Assembly (NCBI RefSeq): GCF_901933205.1
Contig: NC_044601.1
Location: 32,526,352-32,590,351 of the forward strand
Length of the DNA stretch: 64,000 nt
Direction of reading: 5' to 3'
Origin: Camarhynchus parvulus
Taxonomy: Eukaryota > Chordata > Aves > Passeriformes > Thraupidae
Shown here: piece by piece, positions 36,345 to 50,505 of the stretch
Layout: every line of letters begins with the position of its first letter
Numbering within the stretch: the first letter of the stretch is position 1
The notes under the pieces: model-generated
Told to the model about the DNA's origin: nothing
The model's input: the letters and a program-made list of their open reading frames with translations, nothing else
Database searches by the model: none
Made by a program: the position numbers and the translations under genes

Positions 36345-39300
36345 CCCCTGTTATTAAGCTCTACTTTATACCTGAGAGCTTCTTTGAAAAATATGGTGGG
36401 CTGACATTATCCTCTTTTGGACAAGGTGAACTGGTCAGTGCTAAGCTTCATTTTCTTCACAACATTGCATGGAACAGGTGGTGTAAGACGTCTGCTACCA
36501 AAATTCATATTAACAGGTGACCTACCTCTGAGAGTATAATGGCGATTTTAACTGGTGCAGAACCTCAAGGGTTCAGAGGTCCTCTGGCATACAGCAAGTG
36601 GTGGTGGGAGTCACCATGTAATTCTCTGTGGTGTGCTGCTGCCCTGGGTCCTCTGCATGTCGCTCTGGAAGAAGGCACCATGAACAGGTGAGAAGCACAC
36701 TGACATGGTTGTTATATAGGTTTCTCATTCCAAGAAAATAGAAACACATGGATCAAGACCAGGATAATAAAACCCTATATGCTTTTTTTCTCCCCCTTGA
36801 CTTCGCTTTCTTGCCATTGCAGAACACTCTGCAGTTTCACAGAGACTTGTCTCACACAGTGCAACCCCATTTATCACTCAGCATTTGGTTGTGTGTCTTA
36901 AAACGGTCTGAAGCCCTGAAAAATCATGTAAATTAAGAATAAACCCAGTGTGACATTATCCAGTAGATCCCAAACATTTGATAAAGTTTTGCTATGAACC
37001 AGCTTACAGTAGGTGGTTCGGCTGAGCTGTGTGAGACTGGGACTCCTGCTGTGTGCCCATCTGCACTGTGAGCCCCTCTTCCTCCGGGCTGTGCCTTTCG
37101 GCAGCACAGGCAGAGTTTAGCACCCGCTATGATTAGCTTTGTGATGATGGTCACAGAGCCCTCAGCTCAAAGGAGAGGCAAAAAAGGCAGCAAAGTTCCC
37201 TTCTTAAGGGTAAAACAGTTGCTTATTTGACGCAGTGCCATATGTGCCATATTACTGCCTGCTCTAATCTTTCACTTCAGCTAAAGCTGAAAATCCTACC
37301 TGTTCTACCTCCTGTTGCACTGTCTCTCCTTACTCTAGCTGTGAGCCTTGCTCCCAGGCATTTTAGTACCAGTTCCACCCAGAGACTACCCATTTCACAC
37401 CAGACACACTGAGAAGAAACATTTTACTGCCGTAAGTTATTTACCACCTCAGAAATACAAAATCTTCTCTGCATGTCCCTTAAGACTGTCCCAAATCTCT
37501 GAGGATCAAACCAAAGAAATAACTGGTGACAATGCTTTTTCCTCCCTCCCCCATGGCAAGAGAGAAATAAGTTCTAATAAATATGTGCATGACCAAGAAG
37601 AATGTTACACATTTTCTGCTGCATTTGGCTCTCAGAAGTAAGCCCTGGTTAGCACAAAAATACAGATGAGGCAGAGGAAAATGCATTATTCAAACTATGA
37701 TACTATCATTTTCCAACAAGACTGGCTGAATTCTTGATCTCTTTTCTCATCTTAAACCTGGCAAGCAGCTGACCTGGCAAGCACTGTTGAAACCATTGTT
37801 GGTTTTTGACATCTTTCATCTCCATTACTTCCCTATAGATAAATTCAAAGAGCTGTTTGTGCAACCACCTTTATTCTGTCTAGATGGAATAAAGGCAATT
37901 CTGAACTAGTTAGGAAATATACTGTTTTTGAAACATGCTGTACAAGAAGAGTGTACGCAGGACAAAGCAGTGCAGGCATAAGCATGCCTGGTTCTCAGGT
38001 CATGCTACAGCCTGGTGTTGGTTTTCAAAGCTTCATTGGCTCTAAACTGCTTGCGAGAGCGGTTGCATGAGTTGTTACCAAGTAGCAAAAGAGCACAACT
38101 AGCCTTCCTGCCTCAACTCAGGTCTTCCTGCAGTGCTTTGTTCTCACATCCCACTCCTGTTCTAAAGCTGATCCTAGCAATGTGGGATATGCAGGACCAG
38201 CATGCATGAACAGCACAAAGCATAAGGAATGAGCCACACAGATAGCACATCATATCTGCAGTAATCCCAAGGGGCCTCATGCTCCTCTGATGCTTGGGAA
38301 GGCTCCAGTCTCTCTCCACTAGGGGATGGCAGAGTGACTGAGTGTTTCTCACTCTGGGCCTCTAGATTTGCTGTGCCTTGAAATGCTGCTCCATGAGGAC
38401 AAGCTGGTTTTTAGCACCACATGTAGAAGTTCCCTACCAACACCAGGAAAAGAAAGTTTCCCATCCCTCAGCCCTGGGAATATATGCTTTGTGCAACACC
38501 AAAGCTCATGCATGCTTCTCCAAATTGTCATTTAGGATAAGAAACCAGCTCTGCAGACACATGAAGTATTTTGAGAGTAGATGTTAAAGCTGCCTAGGTG
38601 TTCTACAGGGCATTGTTGCAATTCTTGATGAAGGCATTTACATTGAAGGTATTATTCTGTTCAGCTACAAAGGGAATAGCTGCTCTGTGCTTCATGCAGT
38701 TCTGCTATCTTGGCTGTTTCCTGCGCACTGAAAATGGTGGCAGCATGACTGCTGGGTACATTGCTCCAACAATTTACACATAGCCCAGTTTTCCCCTCCC
38801 TTCACTCCATGTGTCTGCACACCTTGGATTGTTAGAAGATGTCAGATACATGTATCACACATATAGGGCCTGTCCTCCCCGCAGTAAAGAAAATGTGAAG
38901 TTAGCATTCTGTAATGTAATAACCAGAGCAAGGTATGCTGCAAGTATAGGGCATGAAAATTGTCACACATGCATTTCATTTGCCTATAAAACCCATTGTC
39001 TTGTGCCTGTCTGTAGCATGAAAATCTTCAAGATATTTGTGCATCAATTGTTTTCTCCCCCAGCCTTCTACTTGTTCCCAAACTCCTCATACACTGAGAA
39101 AAAAAGTGCAATCTTCTCCTAAAACTGCATTGAACAAAATGTGACTGAGGAGGCTTGGACAAAAGCACCAGAACCGGAGAACTTTTGAAGCTCTGCTGTA
39201 GTCTGAATGGGAGCTCTGAGCTTGGGTCAGCAGCATTAGAAAGAGCCATTTTCTCAAGTCTCCTCACAGATCTCACCCTGTGGCCAAAGCTCTGGCTAGT

Positions 39301-42300
39301 CTTCCACTGCTGTTACCTTATGCTCTTTTATCCTTGTCTCCATGCTATAGTGTTCCCTTAATTTTTTCATCCTCACGCTTTTCATGATTCTCTGTTTGTT
39401 CTCTTTTTGCCCTAATTTATTCTGGTGTTGTTGCAGAACCTTGTGGTGTGCGTCCCTTTTTCTAGTTCCTCTATACATGACCACAAAAGGACAATGCAAA
39501 GCACAACTCTATTTTGTCAACCTTTGACATAGAAAAAAAAAGAGGAAAAAAAATATCAGGGGAGAGGAGAAGATTAGTAAATGAGCATATGAACAACACA
39601 TCTGGAACTACAATAATAGTGCACTGTCCCATAAATGTGATAAGCTACCAGCAACTACGTACTCTAGCAACTCTTGCTCATATAATTAAGGTTCTTCATT
39701 ATAGCAATGAAGCATTTGGCAAAAGCTGCTCTGCAGGGAAATATTTCAGCTACTAGAACACTTTGATCTTCGGTGAAATGTGTCCTCACCTCTGATGCTA
39801 GCATTATTTCCACAAATCATTATCTCCTGTGAGTAAGTTTCTCTTGGGTCCCATCTACCGTAAGGGAGCATCCTCAGGCTGGCGGGCCTCAGGAAGTGAT
39901 GTATATTGGGGTGGAAAATTAAAGGTGCCTTGACTACCCATACTCAATCTATGAGCTTTTCTTTGATTAGTGGTTATACACTTGAGGAAAGATGCAAGGA
40001 AGTTTTAATGTTAAGAGTTCCCAAGTCCATGACAGAGCACAGGGGCTGACAAAGCAATAGCACTGTAGATAGTGCATTTGCACTTGTACTTCAGGTATGC
40101 TCTGCAAAGTATGGTGATTTCCTCAGCTCCTGCTGATCTCTTCTGCAGGCAGTAGTGACAGGAATGGGCCTGTTAGAAAATAACCTCCTGAATATACAGT
40201 CAATTCTGTCCTGTATTTTCTTTTTGTGACTTGATTCCTTAGGTAAGAGTTTTACTAGGGATGAGGAAACAGCACTCCAGCAGTACATCTCATAAGAAGG
40301 AATAAATGAGGCACAATGTAGGAAGATCACAGGACAGCTGTGAACTCAGCTGTGAGGCTGAGGGTTGTGTGGAGCTAAGAGAAAACAGCGACTAAATGTG
40401 GCCTGTAGCTACTAACAACAAAAATTTCCAACCTTCACAATGAAAACCTATATATAAGGACTCAAACAAAAGGAAGTAACTGTGGGCAAATGCCATCAGG
40501 GATAGTTAGGCTTCTCTCATTTCTTTTTTGTCATTCATATATGGGTGAACTGCTTTAAAATAGTTTTGTCATGGTGAGCCAGGATTGAACAGCTTGGTGA
40601 AAAGTATATACTCATTGGCCAGTAGCTGATGAGACACACAAGGCACCTATATTTGGTATTCCTCCATTTGGGCTCTCTGTCTTTAACAAGATATTCTCTC
40701 TGCATTTAAGTAGACCAAAATTAATCTATCTATGTACAATATGCATATGTAAGCAAATAATTGCTACCAAAAGGAACTTGGCTGCTGCAGTTTTGGAAAA
40801 CTGATGGATCACCCATTCATCTCTTTTCCATGACTCATAGCAGTAAATGCAGTAAGAAAGAAATGTGTGTGATCCACATACCCTCTCAGCTGTTGGTGCT
40901 CCCATAAACAGTGAATCCTAATTACAAGCACTTCTGAAAGTGTTGCACACCTTTTGTGATGTTTTTGCAAAAATATGCTGACAGAAAAGTTGAGCTATGT
41001 CAAAATAGGAGCCAGAGGGTCAGAAAAATAAGTGCTTCCCAAGAATGTGAAAAGTGTAATATTGGTTTGCTTTTTCCTTTCCTTAGTAGCTGTTAGGGTT
41101 TGTTGTTTTTTTTTACATTTTCAGTACCAGGCTACATATCTGTTTTAACAAATATCTATAAAGATAGTTATCAGTCTTGCTAAATTAAGTAAATCACTAC
41201 CATGTGCAAGCATGAGTACTGTAATGTTGGCTTTAAATTAACAGCAGATTGAGAAGGGACAGTTATTTTGAAGTGAAACTTGGAGACCATTTCTTGTTGA
41301 CATTTTTGGGGATTGTGGAGGAAGAAGTGTAGGACAAAGATTGAGAGGAACTGAGTCGGGTCAGGTCACTCTGACCTCTTCTGTGTTTTTCCACTCTTCC
41401 ACTTAGAAGCAAACCCAATATACAAGAGCATAGAGTCCCCAGCTAATAATGGGGTTGGTACATTTCTGAAGTCTCTGCTCAACTATAAATCTTTATTAAC
41501 TGCTCAAGCCAACTAAACTTTCAAACAATGTCAGAAGAGTAGGCTGATATCCTGACTTACAAGCATGAATAGTGCATGCATGCTCTTAAGGACAGGTTGC
41601 AACCAATGGGACAGAGAAGTGTATTAGCAGCAGTCTTCAGACTAAATCTGCAGTGTCATGCTTGCTAAATAATTAGTATACTTAAGATAACTCTCAAGGG
41701 AAAATAAGGGCCTTAGGATATCTACAAATTCATTTATATAGTGAATTTGGATTTTTTTTAAATTTTTTTTTTATTAGAATCATGCCTAGAGGCTCCAGCT
41801 TTGCCTGAGAACACCATTTTCAATACGCTCTGGATAGTCAGTTTAGTCGGTGTAAGCTCTCCAGGGAAATCTGAACCAAAAAAACAAGAGATAAAACATC
41901 ATTTTTTGGAGTGAGATCAAAAATACAAGGAATTTCCCATTTTCAACCCCAAAAAATTTAGTGCCTTTAGGTTGCGGCATAATTTCATGAAGGAGATAAC
42001 AGGCCAAATTGGGAAGTATTTATGCAGAAATAGTTTGTGATTTTCTTTCACCAGTCCTAAAAACATGTGAAATATAAAGCCTTTATGCTCCCTTTCTATT
42101 CTATTAAAAAAGTATAACTGATGCCCACAGTGAACAACAATTGCTGAATTAATAACTTTAACATCACCATAGCTTTTTCTGTAGGTGATAGGTGTGCCAG
42201 TCCAAGCTTTGAACTGACGTTAATCTAGTTCTCTTTTTTTCCATAAGCCAACTTACAGTAATGAAAGAAATACAAGCCAGATGGTTTAGTACATTGTAGG

Positions 42301-45300
42301 TGGCATCTGATGTAATTAAATGCTAGTTTAAAGGAAAACCACAATGGTTTCTCTATCATTTCTCCTAGAAATAGCTCTCGGGAATCCTTCCCAATGAAAA
42401 AACATTCCTTAGAAAAAAGCTACCAAAAAAGTAGGAGTTAGATGAGGGAATGTTCATTCCAATGTGCTTTCTCATCTGAAAATAACCTGCCTTCTTCAAA
42501 AGTGTGTTTTCTGCTTGTATCTGGTAGATGTGACGTACATTCTACTCATAATTTCCTTATGTTTTATTTCCTTATTTTACTACACAATGGTGTTAGAATA
42601 ACCTCATAGCAAACAAGCCAAATCTACTTTTTCTTCTTCCTTGTCCCCTTACATCAAGAGATCCAGTGTGTCACGTTTCTCTTGTTCAGAGGCATCAAAG
42701 CATTTCTGCTCTTCCAACCCCTTTGCTAAAGAAAAAAATGATTTTTGTCTAGCTCAGGCAAAGCTATCCATGCACAAATCGTATCAGAAAGGAGTTTCTT
42801 CTAGAAGAAGATTAAATGAGGGAAACTGATATTTCATGAGCCCCAGTCCTAAGGCTGAAGAAAGGCTCAGTAAGCAGTCATATGTAGCTTTTACTCAAAT
42901 AATGGAGTATATGTACAGAACGGCAGAAAAACATCCACTTAGTAAAGGTTTTATTTGTTTAGTACCTTAAGTCAGATGTTCTGTTGACTGGCAAAGTTTT
43001 TCATAGGCTGAAGCAAGCCTGATGCTGGACCTCTCAGTCAGCAAAAAAAATGCTACTGCAAACAAGAGATTTAATTACTCTCATGCATGCAAAGAGATAT
43101 TTTCCATGCCTGTAAAAAATGCTAGATGAAAGCACACTGGGTAGGTTGCTGAAACACAAGCTTCTCCACGTTTTCAAATATGTGTCTGACAATACACAAA
43201 TACATGCAGAAATGTACTCATTTCAGATTTGTCAGGAAAATCTTCAGCAACTTAGCAAGGGAGAAAAGGTCATGAATGTCATAATAATTTGTTCCAAAAC
43301 AGTATATTAGGTAATTCACAAGTGTTGATGTTCAGTATGGCAGTTTTCTTTCAAATCTGTAAGATTAGAAAGGAAAAAGCAGAAACAAACAAATAAAAGA
43401 CCTTAAATGAAACCAAAACAAAACACACCAAGCCAAACAATTTGTTCTCTAATTTTATTAGACAAAATTCAAAATCTATTGAAAAATGTGCATTTTATGA
43501 ACATCAAGAAAGCAGTTATAAATCTGGAGATAAATTAGATCATGAGATTCAATGCATTCTTAGCAGGAATTGACCCGGTGGCATTTGATGAAGAAAGAAA
43601 ATGTGAGGAACCAGCTCTTTGGTTCCTATGTTGCAGTAAAATATTAAAAAGGATACAGATCAGAGAATCCAAGCAATAAAGGAGTTGTTTATCTTGATGG
43701 ACAAAGATATCAATATTCTGGGCTAAGATCTGGCTCACCAGTGATGGAATAATGACATTGTCCCACCAAAATGTGTCTTTTCTTACTGTGAATTCCCAGT
43801 AGAACTGTTAAAAACTGAACACTAAATTTTTGCATGGAAGATTAAAATGGGGAAATTAAATGTTTCATCCAACAGCCATTCACTCTTGTTACCCACATTT
43901 ATTGTCTTCCAAGAAATGAGATATGATTTTTGATAATAAATTTTTTAACTGCCCTGAGCAGAAATTTCTGATAGTGAAGGCGACAGAACCTTTTTTTTCT
44001 CCATACACAAACCATATCTAAGGAATTCTTATACAACAGAATTAAATCTGTTTTCCGTTTTGCTAACCAAACATGACACATTTAAGAACTAGTAGAAGCT
44101 GATAACTTAACAGAGTATTGAGGAGGGGACAGGAAATGGGTTTACTCCAAACAGCCCAAAGCTACAGACCAAGTTCAGCAGGTAGCAAGAACTACCTCTT
44201 CTATGTAGAGTTATTGGAAAATAAGGCACATCACAGCATGGAACATGTACTGGAAACAATTTCTCATGTTGCTATTGCTCCAAAGCAGAGAAATTCTACA
44301 GACAAAAAATTGGGTAAGTCTTTGAAGGAAGAGTAAATGCAGATTTTAAAAGCATCTGACTTAAAGCATCAGTTTATCTTTGGATGGACCACAAGGGGTT
44401 TCTTTACTCCTTTGAATTCTTGATTAAGGAATCTGGCCTGGTGTGAGGCAGGAAGCTTGGAAACAAGGAGGGGAACTTTGCATCTCAACGTGAATACATT
44501 TAGTCCCCTAAAAATTTATGGTATCTGCCTCAGTAGGGATTATTATTATCTGCCTTGATATGGATTATTAACCAAAGTTAATAATCCATACAGAACGAGG
44601 ATGATAAATTTGAAGAAAAAGGCTTAAACTATATTTTCAGTTTTGAAAAAGAACATCCCAGAATCTTATAAAAGAAATCAAAATATAATTCTTTAATGAA
44701 AGAGATAAGAAATTCTGAAAACATTACTGTGTTCTGTGACGTGTAGTAAAAGCACAAAATGTGGACTGGGTATTAGTCACACTGTCCTTTTTTTTGCCTG
44801 AAGCTACCATCAAGGGTCTGCCTAGACCATCATTATATATGCCTTTCCAAAAGCATACACATTTCAAACATTCCACTAGAGACTGAGACACTGACAGGGT
44901 GACAGGAAGGCTCTTGCCAAGCAACAGCTGGAAAAGATATGCCAGAAACAATGGGAGAGCTACAGGAGCAGCAAATCACTGTGCAGAAGGAGCATATTGC
45001 ATTGCATGGGAAAAGAGTAGTAGCAGCAGGAGAAAGCAACAGAAGGAGATGTCTGCCCAAGCAAACCCCTTTACTTTCAGTTCCCTTTTTTGACACAGAG
45101 CACTTACTCTCATTTCGCTTCTGAACATCTCTACTACTCAAATACCCTCTCCTAAATCATTCTGAGGAAGTAAACCTCACAGAACTGCACTTTGTCAGCC
45201 TCAGGCATCAGAGCGATAAAAGCTACAAAATATATTGTTACACTGTTTAGAATTATACAGTCACAAGCCCCAGGGGTTTTTGCATTAGAGGTTTCCTGCT

Positions 45301-48300
45301 GGCAGTAAATCTCAAAATACTAAATAGTAAGAGTGCTCTGCTGACACAGGAATTGAAAAAATTTGGGGATGCTTCTGTAAGGCCTTTGACTTACTGACCT
45401 CAACATACTTGCGTCTTAAAAATACAAACCTATGAGATATTCCTCTAGTTTTCCTGGATTGTCAAACCAGTCACAAATTTCCAATTAAAATTAAAGTGCT
45501 GCTGACCTAGCACTTCCAGATAGGTTTGAAATGCTGATCAGATAGAGGCTTTGTCCCAGAGAATAAAGACTTCTCTTGTGGGACCACATATAGTGTTAGT
45601 GCTAACACATATAACACTCATTCCTTATAGAGATAAATCAAAACTCCAGGCAGCGCTGTGAGTTAGGAAGGCCTATTATCTAGCTATTGTATCTTAAACT
45701 GCACATCCTGGTTAATTTTTATGGTACTTCCACATGACAAGATTGTTTCCTGCCAACAAATGTGGAGTAAGCACTATTCTATGCTAAATACTTAGCCACC
45801 AGCAAAATAAATTGACAATATACTGACTTAGCCTGGCAATGGTTTGCTTAGCAGGTGTAAAATCCTCCTCTTCCCCTGACTCACCTGCAACCCATTTTTT
45901 GACAATTTAATGGTTAGCTGTTTTAGGTGATGCAGAAATGTGATTTTTTTCTCATGAGTATTTGCATAGAACGTGGTACCTTCATCACCTATACAGTGTG
46001 AAGCAGCAATTTAAAAAGCCAATGTGTCTAGTTGACATATATGCAAAGTGAGGAATTGAGTGTGTTTATCCTCAATTATATTATAAGTACAATGTATTAT
46101 GCCCTGCTATGCAGGCCAGATAACAAGTCCAGCAAAAAGGGCATCTTTCTGTAAAAGCACCTCAGCTTTGACATAACAGACAAACTTCACAGATACACAG
46201 GTTATAGGAATCTGGCAGAGGATCCTGTAGTTCTTCATTGACCAGGGCTCAAGGTCTCAGGAATAAAGTCAACTTGCTTAAGAAAATTAAAAGTCATTCC
46301 ACCATTACAACCAACTTCTAAAAATCAACCTGCTCTTTCTTCTCTCTTTTTTTTTAAATTAGAATACAGTGATATGATTTTTCAGTGTGGTTGGGTTTTT
46401 TTCATCTATATCTTTAGGTCAGTGCAGATTTATGTACTGATGATGAGGAGTTTAACATTGAAATCCTAAAGATGGTGCTCAAACACACAGTTTCTGAATT
46501 CAATATTCTAGTTTAACACCTAGAAGGCACTTGTGAATGGGGCTAGGAAGATTACCAAGGTATTCTGCAGAACAGCTGACTAGTGACACAAATTGCTATA
46601 CACTGCTGGGACAGTTTATCCTTGAAACAAATTATGGAATTCCCAGGCTGTCTAGGCAGACATTATTAAACTGTATGTGCAGTAGGCTCAGCTGCAGGCC
46701 CAGAAGACCTCCTGTTCCCACAATCATCATTGTCCCTTGCCCTGCTGCTGGCTATGGTGACAGAGCTAAGTTTTTCTCTGTCAAAGTTTTGCAAAGTTTT
46801 GCTTCCTGGCAAAACTAAAGCCAGCAGTTCCTGCCTCCCTGTCCCCTGGCATCTTCCCCCTGTCTTGTCCTCCCTCAGTTTTGGTGGTTATGAAGTTGGT
46901 GAGACTGCTTCTAAAGCCACAATTGACAAAACCAAGGAACTGACTAAGGTTAAAATTAACTCTTAAATAAACAAATAAAAAAAGTATCTTTGCTCTGGAG
47001 TCAGCTATCCATGGACCCATCACTTCTACAGTGAGGATGGCATACTCTTTACAGTCCTACCACTGCTTCCAGCCTGACATGTATAAACTGTTGATGACCT
47101 TAGTTTATATTATGAACTTAGGAGAATAGGGAGAAGATATATATGTTTGCACTGCATGCTCCTGTAGTGCTGGGGTCTCTAGTCTGTGGGGAAGGCTTGA
47201 GGAAGGGAGAAATCAACCACTGGTGTTGAAGTTCCTTGTGATGGTGAGTTCCTTGTGATTCTTGAGCTTCAAGTAGCAGTATGCCTCTGGTTCAATTTCT
47301 TATATGTTTATTTTTCCTCTTCAGAACTAGCAATATTAAAACAAAATTTCAAATTCTGGAGTGCAGTTTTGTGGTAAGGGCTTGCCTAGAAGGCCAAGGA
47401 GAGTGGCTCAGTAAATTGAATAGGAGTCTGTAGTTGGTTGTTTTTGCAAATATTTTATTTCCTATCACTTCAGAATAATTCTAACTTGGCACTGTGTAGT
47501 TTTTGCCAGACTTTTCCTTTAGAACAATGAGATCAAATTTATCCTAAGCCACTCAGTTGTGGTTCTATTCTAGTTTCAATACATTCAATAATACTCAAGT
47601 ATTTATTCTTTCTCACTCTCATGACTAATCAGGAATCTTTTTTTCTCATGATTACCTTTACATTAGAGACTATGGCCACTTACACATTTTTCAGGTATCA
47701 GAAGTTCCTGTTACTGTCCACCCTAGGTAGGTCAGCAGAATTCCCTTTTGGAGATACTATTATATTTTCTCTAGTTTCTGCAGGAGACGAAAACTTGAGA
47801 GAGAAAAGAAAGGAAAAAAAACGTCTTTTTGTCCACAATGTAACTTTCTATTAAGCACCAGAAGATTTTTCATTAAGCAATATATATCCCTTTCTATAAA
47901 ACCTGATGTTTTTAATATATTAAAGCATAACTTCTTTATTTTTTATGAAGAACTGTTATCTACTTTTGGCACATGTAAAATACATAAAGAAAAAGGAAAA
48001 AAAATTCCAAATACTATATCACACTTCTATCAATAACTTAGAAGTTTGAATAACTTACAAATCAGATGTAATTTTTACAGGAAGTCAAGGGATACCACTG
48101 ATGAATTTAAGGTTCCAGATACTACTATTGGGAGTGCAGCATAAAAACGAACATTTCCTAATGCATAATAAGCAATAACATCAGCTAATCATTTTCTGCA
48201 GTAATATAATTGAAAAGGAAGGCATTCACTAGCTAATTCTGGTATATTTATGACATTGAGCTGCTTTCACTTCTGTAAAACTCCATCTGCTTTGACAATG

Positions 48301-49973
48301 TCTCCAGATTTCCCTCTGCTGGGATAATGAGATCATTGCTTGTGACTAATAAACCACAGAAATAAACCACTGTGATCTACTTGTGATACTTTTGTAGGGA
48401 ACACCCTTGGAAAGCTTATAAATGTAGAGCTTTCCTTATGTATGTGCAGAGAACTGCATATAATCGGACTGATGAGGTATCACAGTCCTGTCTCTGCTAA
48501 CAGCTTAGATGGAATCAATCACTTTAGTCTTTCTGGATGCACCTGGCTGTTTAGGAATTGAGAGCAGATGTAACAGATGAGGTGCTGGGAGAGACATCTC
48601 AATGCTGCTACTTCTTTGAGAATTTTAGCTTTATATATTCATGCAGGTGTAGCATTGGCTGCTACCCAGTAAAACATTAAATCCTTGCCGTCATGACCGC
48701 AGCCTCCAGCCTTCCCTATTTCCTGACCTCCCATGGGTAAACACTTGCTCTGAAGGCCCCTTATTCATATCTATGCCAGCAGAACTGGCATCAGCAGCTC
48801 TGTCTTTCCTCCCCATTAAAGCAATTCACTACTGGTATGAGAAGGTAACGTTATGCATCAAAAGACTGATTGATCTGAAAAAAACCTTAACAGGCTAGGC
48901 CCTGTTCTGCTTACTGGGGTTAAAGAGAGTAGGGTAAAAAGACATAGCGTACATCTTTGAAACATGCATTTGTTTTCTGTGTTGGCACACAGGGTAGTTT
49001 ATGAATTCAGATGAGTGAGACTTTCAAACTTTTTTGGCTCAGCATGATTGCAGAGGGTCTTATATTTGAGGATATAACTGCATGGGATAAGGAGTAGCTA
49101 ACAGAGTTTATTTAGGCTTGTTTGACAGCTCCCAGTGAGAAAAATTCTCACTTAAAATTCTTTGTGCTGTCATGAGACATCGAAATGAGTATGCTTTAGA
49201 CACAAGATAAGAAGCTGGTATTAAAATTAAATATTAAATTGGAACCTCTTCATATATTCTTCAGGTTACAAAATATTTTGCTTCACAATAATTTGCAGGC
49301 TGTTTCAGACACTTTTTTTTATATGTACTCCAGCATTTTCTACAGAAAAACATGTAGATCATTGACAATTCCAAAGAAATCAGTATTTTTTAGCTTGACC
49401 TCACTCAGACACCAGCTAGAAAGCTCCTCCACAGCTCTAGCTCCCCAGTGCATACTGTGGTCCTTGTTTACTGAATGCAGACTGCATTTGCATTTCTTGG
49501 GGACTATTTCAGTGTTCGTGCATATGGACAGTATTAAGTTTGTACAGCTAGATAGCAATTTGGTCCAGATAGCACCACATTACACAACATTTCTTTAGTT
49601 GCTTACCACAATAATTTTCCCATGTTCTTGGAGCTACTCTCAAACAAATAACAGAGCTCACTTGGTTACAGTGTGGTACATTTGACTCCAGGATATGGAT
49701 CTACTCATTCTTCCCTATACTGCAGCCTGTTACAGAGCTATGCTACTCCAAATAACATATGTAGAAAACACTATTTACAGCTAATTTCTCTCTCCTTTAA
49801 GGGTGTATTCATTTTATAGTCTTAGATAATTTTTTTTATTTTCTAGGAATCTAATTTGCCTGAACTGCCAGGGAGATTTATTCTTTCACAAGGCTAGGAG
49901 AGTGGAAACTGAGCCAAAACTAGTTCAAACAAAACTTCCACCACTGACTCACTGTGGTATCATGTCCAGCTTG
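36345..49973. other. Intergenic sequence between two ERV LTRs, no gene recognised
   Basis: No coding exon, RNA gene or further LTR/CR1 copy is recognised in this 13.6-kb stretch. It contains the hairpin with a 25-base direct repeat at 44522-44590, a small 7-base inverted repeat at 45593-45608, and poly(T)/poly(A) runs near 41753, 46350 and 49312. The 119-codon frame at 49239-49598 has no recognisable motif. Divergent old repeats may well be present that cannot be seen by eye. Confidence 0.5.
44522..44590. repeat. 25-base imperfect direct repeat running into a 14-base perfect hairpin
   Basis: Copies at 44522-44546 and 44547-44571 agree at about 20 of 25 positions. The second copy overlaps the left arm (44559-44572) of a perfect inverted repeat whose right arm is 44577-44590, with a CAAA loop between. 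The stem is AT-rich. No transposon terminal features are evident around it. Confidence 0.8.
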
Positions 49974-50505
49974 TGTATTGGGTCTGTAGGGGGTAGATTT
50001 AATTTTCTCTACAGCAGTCCTGATAATGCTGTACTTTGTATTTGGAGCTAGAAGGGTGTTGGTGACATACCAGTGTTTTGATTGCAGGGCTCCCACAGCA
50101 ATCAAGGGTGCCCTTCACTCAAGGCTGCCCTTTGCTCAAGGATGTCCTTCAACAAGGACAGCTGAGACAAACTGACCCAGGAATAATCCATAAACTAATA
50201 CATCTGTTCAGCAATAAAAGATAAGAGAAATGGGTGGGAAGCATTAGTTCTTTAGATGTTTGTCATCTGGACCCAAGTGCTATGTGTTCTGAAGCCCTAC
50301 TTGACTGGACATAGCCTGCTGATGAGAAGGAGAGAATATATATTTTGTTCTCCTTTGCTACCATGCATAGCCTTTGCTCCATCTTTATTAAACTGCCTTT
50401 GTCTTGATCCACAAGGCTTTTTTCATCTGTTTTTCTGTCCCACCATCCTGCTGAGGAGGGGAAGTGATAGAGCAGCTTCCTGGGCAGCTTCCTGGGTTAT
50501 ATTAA
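49974..50505 (+). mobile_element. Solo LTR of an avian endogenous retrovirus, sense
   Basis: It begins TGTATTGGGTCTG, the same type of start as the LTR at 35334-36344 read on its own strand. The block order 'gatttaattttctctacagc', 'gacagctgagacaaactgac', 'tgttcagcaataaaag' and 'ttattaaactgcctttgtct' matches an avian ERVL-type LTR as I recall it. ATTAAA at 50387-50392 would serve as the poly(A) signal. The 3' end carries 'tgctgaggaggggaagtgat', also shared with the other LTR, then decays, so its right edge is approximate. No internal retroviral region follows. It contains short tandem repeats at 50103-50157 and 50472-50495. Confidence 0.8.

Noticed and set aside
35999..36520. The longest open frame in the window, 173 codons on +
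   Set aside because: It begins inside the antisense LTR and runs past its edge. The sequence matches LTR noncoding blocks, the translation has no domain, and other frames overlap it.
49239..49598. 119-codon frame on +
   Set aside because: It has no recognisable motif, no splice or promoter context, and a 72-codon frame overlaps it on the other strand. It is compatible with chance.
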